Below are positions 1 to 10,872 of a stretch of DNA of 64,000 bases, piece after piece. The position numbers and the translations under genes are program-made. Positions within the stretch are counted from its first letter, which is position 1. Every line of letters begins with the position of its first letter. The notes beneath the pieces were generated by a model. It did not search any database. It was not told where the DNA came from and was given only the letters and a program-made list of their open reading frames with translations. Source of the stretch: Halopseudomonas salegens (GTDB lineage Bacteria > Pseudomonadota > Gammaproteobacteria > Pseudomonadales > Pseudomonadaceae); the NCBI RefSeq assembly GCF_900105655.1, contig NZ_LT629787.1:3720001-3784000 (forward strand), in the 5' to 3' direction.

Positions 1-621
1 GTGGTGCAGGAACACGGTCGGGTCAATCTGATCTTCAACAATGCCGGGGTCGCGCTCAGCGTGCCGGTGGAAACCGCTCGCATTGAAGACTTCGAGTGGC
101 TGATGAACATCAACTTCTGGGGCGTGGTACACGGTACCCAGGCCTTCCTGCCGCATTTGCGGGCCTCCGAAGACGGCCACGTGATCAACATTTCCAGCCT
201 GTTCGGGCTGATTGCCGTACCCACCCAGGGCACCTACAACGCCAGCAAGTTTGCCGTGCGCGGTTATACCGAAGCCCTGCGCATGGAGCTGGAGATGGCC
301 GAAGCCCCGGTCAGTGTCACCTGTGTGCACCCCGGCGGCGTTGCCACCCGGATTGCCGACAGTGGGCGGGTGGATGCCAGCGTTACCGATGTCACTGGCG
401 AGAGCGCTGAAGAAGCCCGCGCCAATGCGCGCAAGGCGATTCAGACCACCACACCGGCCTCGGCAGCCGAGCAGATCCTGCGTGGTGTCGAGCGCAATGC
501 CCGGCGCGTGCTGGTCGGTCCGGATGCGCGCTGGCTGGATCGTCTGGTCCGACTGCTGGGTAGCAGCGCCTACCAGCCGGTACTCCTGTGGATTCTGCGC
601 AAACGCAAAAGCAACGTCTGA
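1..621 (+). CDS. Short-chain dehydrogenase/reductase, 5' end cut by window
   Basis: The last 206 residues of a classical SDR oxidoreductase. The reading frame is open at base 1, and the N-terminal Rossmann TGxxxGxG motif is missing, so the true start lies upstream. Visible family marks are NNAG (residues 13-16 of the visible part), the serine of the INISS segment, and the YNASK catalytic Tyr/Lys pair (79-83). The C-terminus carries a basic tail (RKRKSNV). SDRs use NAD(P)H to interconvert alcohols and ketones or aldehydes; the substrate cannot be read from sequence. The gene ends 33 bases before the P450 gene on the same strand, so the two are probably co-transcribed and may act on the same substrate. 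Confidence 0.9.
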   Translation: MVQEHGRVNLIFNNAGVALSVPVETARIEDFEWLMNINFWGVVHGTQAFLPHLRASEDGHVINISSLFGLIAVPTQGTYNASKFAVRGYTEALRMELEMAEAPVSVTCVHPGGVATRIADSGRVDASVTDVTGESAEEARANARKAIQTTTPASAAEQILRGVERNARRVLVGPDARWLDRLVRLLGSSAYQPVLLWILRKRKSNV

Positions 622-654
622 ACCACGCCTGTCGTCTGCCAGAGAAGAATAACA

Positions 655-3600
655 ATGACCGATATCAGCATTCCGCAGCCCAAGCCAGCTCCCTGGCTGG
701 GCAATTTGCCCGACATTGATCCGCAAACGCCGATCCAGTCGATGATGCAACTGGTCCGTGAATACGGCCCGCTGATGCGGCTGGATTTCCCCGTTGGCCG
801 CGTGCTGATGCTCAGCTCGCAGGCGCTGGCCAACGAAGTCTGTGACGAAAGCCGCTTTGCCAAGAAAGTGCATGCTTCCCTGCAGCAATTGCGCGCGATT
901 GGCGGTGACGGCCTGTTTACCGCCTACAACGACGAGCCGAACTGGGGCAAGGCGCATCGCATCCTGATGCCGGCTTTCGGCCCCATGGGGCTGCGCGACA
1001 TGTTTGAGCCCATGCTGGATATCGCCGAGCAGATGCTGACCCGCTGGGAGCGTTTTGGCGCCCATGTCGAACTGGATGCCGCCGAACAGATGACCCGTCT
1101 GACGCTGGATACCATCGCCCTGTGCGGCTTTGACTATCGCTTCAACAGCTTCTATCGGGATGACCTGCATCCCTTTGTCGATGCCATGATGAGCAGTCTG
1201 ACCGAGGCGGGTATCCGCTCGCGGCGGCCACCCTTTATCAACAAGCTGCGCAAGAAGGCCGCGCGCCAGTTTGATAAGGATACCGAGCTGCTCTATGGGG
1301 TCTCGGACCAGTTGATTGCCGAGCGGCGCAAGCGCCCGGTCGACAAGCCGGACCTGCTCAACCGCATGCTCGAAGCCGTCGACCCGGTTACCGGCGAGCG
1401 GCTGTCGGATGAGAATATCCGCTATCAGATGGTTACCTTCCTGATCGCCGGGCATGAAACCACCAGTGGACTGTTGTCTTTTGCACTGTATTTTCTGCTC
1501 AACAATCCGGAGGCGCTGCGCAAGGCGCAGGCCCAGGTTGATGCGGTGATGGGTGAATCCATCCCGACCCTGGATCACCTCTCACGGCTGCGCCATGTCG
1601 AACAGATCCTGATGGAAACCCTGCGCCTGTGGCCCACTGCGCCGGCCTTTGCCGTCAGCCCGCATGAAGACACCCTGCTGGCCGGCAAATACCCGGTCAC
1701 GCCGCGTGACGTGCTTATGGTCATGTTGCCGATGCTGCACCGTGACCCTGCTGTCTGGGGCGATGATGCCGATGCCTTCCGCCCCGAGCGGTTTGACCCC
1801 GAGCTGGAAAAGGCCTTGCCGCCGAATGCCTGGAAGCCCTTTGGCAACGGCATGCGCGCCTGCATTGGTCGCCCCTTCGCGATGCAGGAAGCCATGCTGG
1901 TGCTGAGCATGCTATTGCAGCGCTTTGACATAGAAGCGGTGGACCCGAACTACCCGCTGCAGATCAAGGAAACCCTGACCCTGAAACCCGAAGGTTTCCA
2001 GATCCGGGTACGCCGCCGCAACAACCAGCCGCAGCGCTGGGCCGGCGTGGTGGCTACGCCACAGGAAGCGCCAACCGCCAAAACCACTGCGCACGCGGAG
2101 ACTAGCGCCAAAGGCGTACCCTTGCTGGTCCTGTACGGCTCGAATACCGGCAGTGCCGAAGCCTTTGCCCGCCGTATCAGCGAGGAAGCCGCCCACAATG
2201 GCTTTGCTGCGCGCTGCCATAGTCTGGACGAGCAGACCGGCAGCTTGCCGACCGATGGCCCGGTATTGCTGTTGAGCGCCTCCTACGAAGGCGAACCACC
2301 GGACAATGCCCGGCGTTTTGTTGACTGGCTGGCGGATCAGCCGGCGGACAGCCTGACCGGTGTGCGCTATGCCGTGTTCGGCTGCGGCAACCGCCAGTGG
2401 GCATCAACCTACCAGGCGATTCCGCAAAAGCTGGATGACTGCCTGCAGCGGGCCGGGGCCGAAGCCCTGTTGCCGCGCGCCGAAGCCGATGCCAATGCCG
2501 ATTTCTTCGCCACCTTTGATGACTGGTATCGCGGCCTGTGGCCGACGCTGGCAGAGGCCTGCGGTATTGAATCAGTCGCCCAGGCACCCAGCATCAGCCT
2601 GCAGGCCTCAAGCCAGTCGCGCTGTCGGGCGCTGAATCAGCCGCAGATGCAGCTGGCGCAGGTGCTGGACAACCGTGAACTGGTCGCGACGGCCAATGCC
2701 AACAGCGCCCCGGACGGGCGCAAGCGGAATATCCAGCTGGCCCTGCCCGACGGTATGACCTACCAGACCGGGGATTATCTGACAGTACTGCCGAGCAATC
2801 CGCCGGCTCAGGTCCAACGGGTGTTGCGGCGCTTCGGCCTGACCGCCGATACCCGCATCAGCGCCGATGCCGTGCCCGGATTCTGGAATGCCACGCAATC
2901 GCTGGGCGATCTGCTCAGTCATTATCTGGAACTGGCGCAACCGGTCAGCCGTCAGCAATTGCAGCAGCTCTGTGCTGCCACCCGCTGTCCGCCGGAAAAA
3001 GCGGAACTGGAGGCCTTGCTGGCCCCCGAGGTGTTCCAGCGCGAGCTGGCCCAGCCACGTGTGAGCGTGCTGGAGCTGCTGGAGCGGGTACCGGGGTGCG
3101 AGCTCTCGCTGGCCGATTATCTGGCCATGTTGCCGCCGCTGCGCCCGCGCCAGTACTCGATTTCATCCGCGCCCGCGCAGCACCCCGGCCAGTGCAGCCT
3201 GACCCTGTCGGTACTGCAGGGCAAAGCCTGGTCCGCGCAGGATGATTTTGTCGGTGTGGCGTCCAACTGGTTGGCGGGACTGCGCCCCGGTGATCGTTTG
3301 CCGGTGCTGGTGCAGGCGTCCAGCTTCCATCCCCCGGCCGAGGTGCAGCAACCGATAATCATGGTGGCTGCCGGAGCCGGACTGGCGCCGTTCCGTGGCT
3401 TTATCCAGCAGCGCGCCGCCAACTGGCCTGAAGGACAAGCGCCAGATCTGTTGTTTTTCGGTTGCCGCAACCCGGAGGCCGATCTGCTCTATAGCGATGA
3501 GCTGGAAGCCTGGCAGGCAGACGGGGTAATCAGCCTGCATACCGCCTTCAGCCGGCGTGACGGCGAATACATTCAGGCGGTGTTATGGCGTGAGCGGGAA

Positions 3601-3792
3601 CAGGTGATGGACCAGCTGGCAGCGGGCGCCAGCCTGTACGTCTGCGGCGAGGGCGAAAAAATGGCTCCGGCCGTGCGCGATACCCTGATCCGCGCCTGGG
3701 CCGAACGCGAAGGCGTTGACCAGGCCGCAGCCGCTACCTGGTTTGCCGGCCTGCGTGAGCGAGGGCGTTATGCAGAGGATATTTTCGCCTGA
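655..3792 (+). CDS. Bifunctional cytochrome P450/NADPH-P450 reductase (CYP102 type)
   Basis: A self-sufficient 1045-residue monooxygenase fusing a heme P450 to a diflavin reductase, close in length to P450 BM3. The heme domain (about 1-460) has the I-helix AGHETTS at 265-271, the ExxR of METLRLWP, and FGNGMRACIG with heme-ligating Cys403. The FMN domain (about 488-630) opens with LYGSNTGSAEAFA. The FAD/NADPH part has RQYSISSAP near 830 and a typical CGEGEKMA segment near the end. Phe88 matches BM3 Phe87 and Arg49 matches BM3 Arg47. The stretch carrying BM3 Tyr51 is one residue shorter and has no tyrosine (GRVLMLSSQ), so carboxylate anchoring may differ and the substrate is uncertain. AGAGAAG sits before the ATG. 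The gene follows an SDR and ends flush against convergent ggt. Confidence 0.96.
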   Translation: MTDISIPQPKPAPWLGNLPDIDPQTPIQSMMQLVREYGPLMRLDFPVGRVLMLSSQALANEVCDESRFAKKVHASLQQLRAIGGDGLFTAYNDEPNWGKAHRILMPAFGPMGLRDMFEPMLDIAEQMLTRWERFGAHVELDAAEQMTRLTLDTIALCGFDYRFNSFYRDDLHPFVDAMMSSLTEAGIRSRRPPFINKLRKKAARQFDKDTELLYGVSDQLIAERRKRPVDKPDLLNRMLEAVDPVTGERLSDENIRYQMVTFLIAGHETTSGLLSFALYFLLNNPEALRKAQAQVDAVMGESIPTLDHLSRLRHVEQILMETLRLWPTAPAFAVSPHEDTLLAGKYPVTPRDVLMVMLPMLHRDPAVWGDDADAFRPERFDPELEKALPPNAWKPFGNGMRACIGRPFAMQEAMLVLSMLLQRFDIEAVDPNYPLQIKETLTLKPEGFQIRVRRRNNQPQRWAGVVATPQEAPTAKTTAHAETSAKGVPLLVLYGSNTGSAEAFARRISEEAAHNGFAARCHSLDEQTGSLPTDGPVLLLSASYEGEPPDNARRFVDWLADQPADSLTGVRYAVFGCGNRQWASTYQAIPQKLDDCLQRAGAEALLPRAEADANADFFATFDDWYRGLWPTLAEACGIESVAQAPSISLQASSQSRCRALNQPQMQLAQVLDNRELVATANANSAPDGRKRNIQLALPDGMTYQTGDYLTVLPSNPPAQVQRVLRRFGLTADTRISADAVPGFWNATQSLGDLLSHYLELAQPVSRQQLQQLCAATRCPPEKAELEALLAPEVFQRELAQPRVSVLELLERVPGCELSLADYLAMLPPLRPRQYSISSAPAQHPGQCSLTLSVLQGKAWSAQDDFVGVASNWLAGLRPGDRLPVLVQASSFHPPAEVQQPIIMVAAGAGLAPFRGFIQQRAANWPEGQAPDLLFFGCRNPEADLLYSDELEAWQADGVISLHTAFSRRDGEYIQAVLWREREQVMDQLAAGASLYVCGEGEKMAPAVRDTLIRAWAEREGVDQAAAATWFAGLRERGRYAEDIFA

Positions 3793-6275
<2,483 letters not shown>

Positions 6276-6339
6276 TCAAGGACGTGAACTGCAGATGGTA
6301 GCCCAACGCCAAAGCGGGGCCAAGCGGCTAAATGGTTTC

Positions 6340-6361
6340 GGCCGGGCATGCTGGCCCGGCC
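6340..6361 (-). terminator. GC hairpin downstream of the GMC oxidoreductase gene
   Basis: A perfect 8-base-pair stem (GGCCGGGC / GCCCGGCC) with a 6-base loop lies ten bases past the GMC oxidoreductase stop. No clear T run follows on either strand, so termination is an inference from position. Confidence 0.4.
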
Positions 6362-6370
6362 GGAGTGCTG

Positions 6371-7963
6371 TCAGGCCACCAGGTCATCACTCAACTGACT
6401 GGCCAGGCGGCCAACCAGACCGTAGATCGACAGCTGGGGATTGGCGCCGACGCTGGTCGGGAACAGTGAGCCGTCGAGCACCGAGAGGTTGCTCAGTTGA
6501 TGATGTCGGCCCTGGCTGTCGACCACCGCCTGCTGGGGATCTTCACCCATGGCACAGCCTCCCATCACGTGTGCGCTGGCCAGGCGGACGTCGTAAATGC
6601 GATAGCTCAATTGCTCGATCTGCGTTTTGTAGTCGGCGAGGTTGCGGCTCAGACGGCCGTGCGCATGGACCGGCAACACGGCTTTGGCGCCCGCAGCAAA
6701 CTGGATTTCGCCCATGGCTTGCCAGGCCCGACGGGCGCCTGCCCAGAGATAGTCATTCAACGGGTAATCCAGTGTCGGGCTGCCATCCTTGCGCAGCACC
6801 ACCTGGCCGCCCTGACTTTGTCCGTGAAAGCCGTCACGCATCAAGGCAATCATCACATTACTGTAGGCCAGACGTTGCATGCGTTCGAGGCTCTGCTGGC
6901 CGTGCCCGCCCAGGGTTGCAGAGATCAGGCTGGGTTGCATTGGCGGTACTTCCAGCTTGAAGCCCATGGGGCCGGTGGGGCCCTGATCCCACTGGAATTC
7001 ATCGGAATAGATGGATTGCGGCGCACCGTAAAAGCCGTCAATGCGTTTATCGAACTGTGCTACCGAGAAGTTGACTGGATGCAGGAAGGTGCGCTTACCC
7101 AGCCGGCCATGGGGGTCAGGCGCTGCCGAGCGCAGCAACAGGGCCGGCGAGTTGATGCCGCCGCCGGCGAGCACCACATGCCTGGCTCGAAGAGTCACAC
7201 GAGGCCCGTCGGCGCGGGTCATGGTGTGGTTCATGCCACGGGCTTCCACGCCGGTGACCTGATCGCCGTCGAATACCAGACGTTCGGCGCGCAGACGATG
7301 AATCAGGTGCGCGCCAGCATCCAGTGCTGCGGGCACACTGGTAACCAGCATGGATTGTTTGGCATTCAGCGGGCAGCCGGTACCGCAATAACCCAGATTG
7401 GCACAGCCGCGCACATTCCGTGGAATCACCGCCCAGTGCAAGCCGAGCTGTTCGCAGCCGGATTTCAACACATCATTGTTGGCATTGGGTGGCACGGCCC
7501 AGGGAGCAATACCCAGGCGCTCTTCGGCGCGCTGGAACCAGGGGGCCATACTGGTGCTGTCCAGCCCCTTGACCTGATGTGCTTCGGCCCAGTGCTGCAA
7601 GGTGGCTTCCGGGGTACGGAAGCTACTGGTCCAGTTGACCGTGGTGGTACCGCCAACAGCGCGGCCCTGCAGGATGACAATGCCGCCATCACTGGTCGAG
7701 CGAGCGCTGCCTTCCTGATACAGCTCGGCATAGGCCTTGGCTTCGTCGCCCTTGAAACTGCTGGAAGTAAACAGCCCGCCCTCTTCAACCATGAGGACGC
7801 GCAAGCCGGACTGGGCGAGAATTTCTGCGCTGGTCGCGCCGCCGGCACCGGTGCCGATGATGAGCACATCGGCGTCAAAGCTGCTGTCGGTTTCCAGGCT
7901 GGTAGCATCGGTGACCTGCCAGCCACGGGCAATGCCCTGGGTATAGATATCGGGTATCGACAT
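6371..7963 (-). CDS. GMC-family FAD-dependent oxidoreductase
   Basis: A 530-residue flavoprotein of the glucose-methanol-choline family, which oxidises alcohols. The FAD-binding motif VLIIGTGAGGATSAE is near residues 33-47, followed by VEEGG. A cysteine-rich segment (GCANLGYCGTGCP) is typical of the long-chain-alcohol / cholesterol-oxidase-like branch. The catalytic His region reads SAHVMGGCAMG, and GANPQLSIYGL lies near the C-terminus. It has no signal peptide; the small Tat-exported partner gene ends 13 bases upstream, which is the usual arrangement for membrane-linked GMC dehydrogenases with a small subunit. With the aldehyde dehydrogenase it could form an alcohol-to-acid route; the substrate is unknown. 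Confidence 0.92.
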   Translation of the reverse strand: MSIPDIYTQGIARGWQVTDATSLETDSSFDADVLIIGTGAGGATSAEILAQSGLRVLMVEEGGLFTSSSFKGDEAKAYAELYQEGSARSTSDGGIVILQGRAVGGTTTVNWTSSFRTPEATLQHWAEAHQVKGLDSTSMAPWFQRAEERLGIAPWAVPPNANNDVLKSGCEQLGLHWAVIPRNVRGCANLGYCGTGCPLNAKQSMLVTSVPAALDAGAHLIHRLRAERLVFDGDQVTGVEARGMNHTMTRADGPRVTLRARHVVLAGGGINSPALLLRSAAPDPHGRLGKRTFLHPVNFSVAQFDKRIDGFYGAPQSIYSDEFQWDQGPTGPMGFKLEVPPMQPSLISATLGGHGQQSLERMQRLAYSNVMIALMRDGFHGQSQGGQVVLRKDGSPTLDYPLNDYLWAGARRAWQAMGEIQFAAGAKAVLPVHAHGRLSRNLADYKTQIEQLSYRIYDVRLASAHVMGGCAMGEDPQQAVVDSQGRHHQLSNLSVLDGSLFPTSVGANPQLSIYGLVGRLASQLSDDLVA

Positions 7964-7976
7964 GGGGAATTCCTGG

Positions 7977-8507
7977 TCAGATGGCCGGCGGGCCGGGGTA
8001 TTCGATGCTGTCCCATGTGGCAGGCAGCGCGTACCAGGCCATGAGCAACAGTTGCGTCAGTGCGTTATGGCCTTGGCGCAGCAAGGCCAGACGGCTGTCA
8101 CGCCAGCGTTGCAGGAAGTGGGCAACCTGCTCTGGCTGGGCCTTTTCCCAGCTGCCCCAGATGCCGGTCATTGGGCCTCGGGTTACCCCCATGTTGAGCA
8201 GGTCGAGCATTTCATACAGGTCCTGATGAATCTGTGTGGACATGTATGACAGGCTCCAGTCCAATTGGCGCAGGGCTGCTGGCACTTGCGCAGGCATGGC
8301 CGGGTGGGCACCAATCAGGGCGGGCAGTATGACACCGAGAATAACCAGATCGTTGCTTCGCAGCACCTGATAATCGGTCGCTGGGTCACTGCTGCTGCAA
8401 CGGGTCAGAGTGGCGGTAACGCCAACAGTGGTAAGCACCAGACTGGCGCCGGCACCCAGTTTAAGCAGCTCGCGGCGGCTCAACCGGGCTTGGGTAATAG
8501 AGGACAT
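7977..8507 (-). CDS. Twin-arginine-signal small protein, probable GMC dehydrogenase partner
   Basis: A 176-residue protein. The start was placed at MSSITQ (8507) rather than an upstream in-frame ATG, because GAGG precedes it and the Tat motif SRRELLKLG then falls at residues 10-18, followed by a hydrophobic stretch ending near TATLTRC. The mature part is helical with no recognised domain. Position resembles subunit III of gluconate 2-dehydrogenase-type complexes, which assist export of a GMC flavoprotein; that role is inferred only from the Tat signal and the neighbouring GMC gene. The cysteine after the signal is not in a good lipobox. Confidence 0.8.
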   Translation of the reverse strand: MSSITQARLSRRELLKLGAGASLVLTTVGVTATLTRCSSSDPATDYQVLRSNDLVILGVILPALIGAHPAMPAQVPAALRQLDWSLSYMSTQIHQDLYEMLDLLNMGVTRGPMTGIWGSWEKAQPEQVAHFLQRWRDSRLALLRQGHNALTQLLLMAWYALPATWDSIEYPGPPAI

Positions 8508-8644
8508 CGTTAACCTCACTTGTGTGGCTGGACCACTTTTTTGTTGTTCTTTACCTGCAATTTGGCCAGCAAATTTCTGGCAATCAGGCTGAAGCACGGA
8601 GCTGGTTCAATCAGTGTTTCCTTTGCCTTGACGTAACAGCACTC

Positions 8645-10084
8645 TTACCGAATAAACAGCTTGTACACCCACTGCAGCAACTTCCCTCCATAGGGCGGAT
8701 AGATAGGCCGTGCACCGTTGAAGCGTTGCTTGATATACACACCCTTGGCCTTGCTGAAGGTCAGAAAGCCTTCGTGGCCGTGGTAGTGGCCCATACCAGA
8801 GGGGCCGACACCGCCAAAGGGCATGTCATCCTGGGCAACGTGCAAAATGGTGTCGTTGATACACATGCCGCCAGCATGCGTCAGCTCGCTGATGCGTTGC
8901 TGCTCGTGGCGGTCATAACCAAAGTAATACAGCGCCAGGGGGCGCGGGCGGTCGGCAATGTAATCCAGCGCCTGCTGCAGGTCCGCGTAGGGCACGATAG
9001 GCAGAATCGGGCCAAAGATCTCTTCCTGCATCAGCGTCATCTGGTTATCGCTGTCCAGTACCAGCGTCGGCGGAATGATGCGCGTATCGCTGAAGTCTTC
9101 ATTGGCCGGGTTGATCGGAATCAGCCGCGCACCCTGGCTTTCGGCCTGTTGCAGCCAATTGCTCAGGCGCTGGTATTGGCATTGATTGACGATCCAGGTG
9201 TAATCCGGGTTATCGCGCAGGGTCGGATACATCGTGCTCAGGCGCTTGCTCAGCGCCTCGGTCAGCTCGGCTACCTTGCTTTCAGGGCAAAGCACATAGT
9301 CCGGCGCCACGCAGGTTTGCCCGGCGTTGAAGCCCTTGCCAAAGGCAATGCGTTCGGCGGCATCGGCAATCGGCATATCCGGCGCAATCAGCGCCGGTGA
9401 CTTGCCACCCAGCTCCAGCGTCACCGGCGTCAGGTTCTCCGCCGCCGCGCGCATCACATGGCGGCCGATTTCAGTGCCGCCGGTAAACAACAAATGATCA
9501 AAGGGCAGTTTGGAGAAGGCCTGGCCCACGTCAACCTCGCCGGTGATCACCGCGACTTCATCCTCACCGAAACAGCTGGCCAGCATTTGCCGCAGGACAG
9601 TGGCCGTTTCCGGAGTGGATTCGCTCATCTTGATCATCGCCCGGTTACCCGCAGCCAGCGCGCCCACCAATGGGCCGAGGGCCAGATAGAGCGGGTAATT
9701 CCAGGGCACGATAATGCCGACCACGCCCAGCGGCTGATACACCACCCGCGCCTTGCCCGGCTGAAAGGCCATACCCACCTGGCGCCGCGAGGGCTTCATC
9801 CAGCCGCGGATACGCTTGGTGCTGTACTTGATGGCTTCGACCGAGGGTAGCAATTCGGCCAGCAAGGTTTCATCGGCGCTGCGGCGGCCAAAGTCACTGC
9901 TGATCGCTTTGATCAGGGGCTGTTGATAATCGATCAGCGCCTGTTTCAATTGCTTCAGGGCATTGATGCGCTGTTCAGCGGATGGCATCGGGGCGGCACG
10001 AAAGGCTTTTTGCTGCTGCTGGAAAATCCTGTGCATGGCATCGATGGCATCTGTGCTTTCAGGTGTTGGCTGCGCGGCGTTCAT
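8645..10084 (-). CDS. Aldehyde dehydrogenase (coniferyl aldehyde dehydrogenase type)
   Basis: A 479-residue NAD(P)-dependent aldehyde dehydrogenase of the CalB-like, membrane-associating branch. LELGGKSPAL carries the general-base Glu and FNAGQTCVAPDY the catalytic Cys. The C-terminus (YGGKLLQWVYKLFIR) is amphipathic and basic, as in fatty-aldehyde-type relatives. It is the first gene of the minus-strand set aldehyde dehydrogenase / Tat protein / GMC oxidoreductase, and is divergent from a TetR regulator over a 131-base gap holding a likely operator. Likely role: oxidising the aldehyde made by the GMC enzyme. Confidence 0.93.
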   Translation of the reverse strand: MNAAQPTPESTDAIDAMHRIFQQQQKAFRAAPMPSAEQRINALKQLKQALIDYQQPLIKAISSDFGRRSADETLLAELLPSVEAIKYSTKRIRGWMKPSRRQVGMAFQPGKARVVYQPLGVVGIIVPWNYPLYLALGPLVGALAAGNRAMIKMSESTPETATVLRQMLASCFGEDEVAVITGEVDVGQAFSKLPFDHLLFTGGTEIGRHVMRAAAENLTPVTLELGGKSPALIAPDMPIADAAERIAFGKGFNAGQTCVAPDYVLCPESKVAELTEALSKRLSTMYPTLRDNPDYTWIVNQCQYQRLSNWLQQAESQGARLIPINPANEDFSDTRIIPPTLVLDSDNQMTLMQEEIFGPILPIVPYADLQQALDYIADRPRPLALYYFGYDRHEQQRISELTHAGGMCINDTILHVAQDDMPFGGVGPSGMGHYHGHEGFLTFSKAKGVYIKQRFNGARPIYPPYGGKLLQWVYKLFIR

Positions 10085-10172
10085 AAAGCCTCCGGGGCGT
10101 GGTCAGCAGCCTTGGGGCACGCCGGGTTTCGGCTATTGCGCAGGTGCTGTATTGTTATGCTGAAAAATAATT

Positions 10173-10188
10173 TAGAGTAAATGCTCTA
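10173..10188. promoter_or_regulatory. Probable TetR operator between the aldehyde dehydrogenase and regulator genes
   Basis: The imperfect palindrome TAGAGTAAATGCTCTA (5-bp perfect arms TAGAG / CTCTA) lies in the AT-rich divergent intergenic region, 28 bases before the regulator's ATG. TetR-family proteins commonly bind such sites in their own divergent promoter. The link to this regulator is inferred from position. Confidence 0.55.
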
Positions 10189-10215
10189 TTCTGTCAAATA
10201 GCTGCGGAAACATTG

Positions 10216-10872
10216 ATGAAAACCCGTGAACGCATCCTGCAAGCCAGCCTCGCGCTGTTCAATGAACAGGGTGAGCGCCAGGTGACGACCAATCATATTG
10301 CTGCTCATCTGGGCATTTCGCCGGGGAATCTTTACTACCACTTCCGCAACAAGGAGCAGATCGTTGCCGAACTGTTCAGTCGCTATGAAACCCAGCTTGC
10401 CGACAGTCTGGCCTTGCCGGTTGATCGTGGCCTGGTTGCAGAAGACAAGGTGCATTATCTGGAGACCCTGTTTCAGGGGATCTGGGATTACCGTTTCCTG
10501 TACCGGGAACTGGAGCATTTGCTGCTCAGCGATCCGGCGTTGTCAGCACGCTTCCGTCCTTTCGCCCAGCGCTGTATTGCCCAGGGCCGGGCGATCTATC
10601 AGGGGCTTGTTGATGGCGGGATTCTCTGTGCCGAACGTACCGATCCACAGGCAATGGCGATCAACAGCTGGTTGTTGTTGACCAACTGGGTATCCTTCTT
10701 GTGCTCGGTCGTCAGCAATGAGCCAGGTCAGGCACTGGACCAGCGCTTGTTGCGTCGGGGGGTCCATCAGGTATTGGCGCTGGAGCGCGGCTTGCTCACG
10801 CCGGAAGCTGCAGTTGTAGTCGAACAGGCGATGGCGGACTTCTATCAGCCGTTGCCGGGACTGGATGCCTGA
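10216..10872 (+). CDS. TetR-family transcriptional regulator
   Basis: A 218-residue repressor-type regulator. The N-terminal helix-turn-helix is clear (TTNHIAAHLGISPGNLYYHF, about residues 25-44); the C-terminal ligand domain is not assignable. The ATG at 10216 was chosen over the TTG one codon upstream. It is divergent from the aldehyde dehydrogenase/Tat/GMC genes and probably controls them. Its 3' end overlaps the convergent hydrolase gene by 28 bases. Confidence 0.93.
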   Translation: MKTRERILQASLALFNEQGERQVTTNHIAAHLGISPGNLYYHFRNKEQIVAELFSRYETQLADSLALPVDRGLVAEDKVHYLETLFQGIWDYRFLYRELEHLLLSDPALSARFRPFAQRCIAQGRAIYQGLVDGGILCAERTDPQAMAINSWLLLTNWVSFLCSVVSNEPGQALDQRLLRRGVHQVLALERGLLTPEAAVVVEQAMADFYQPLPGLDA

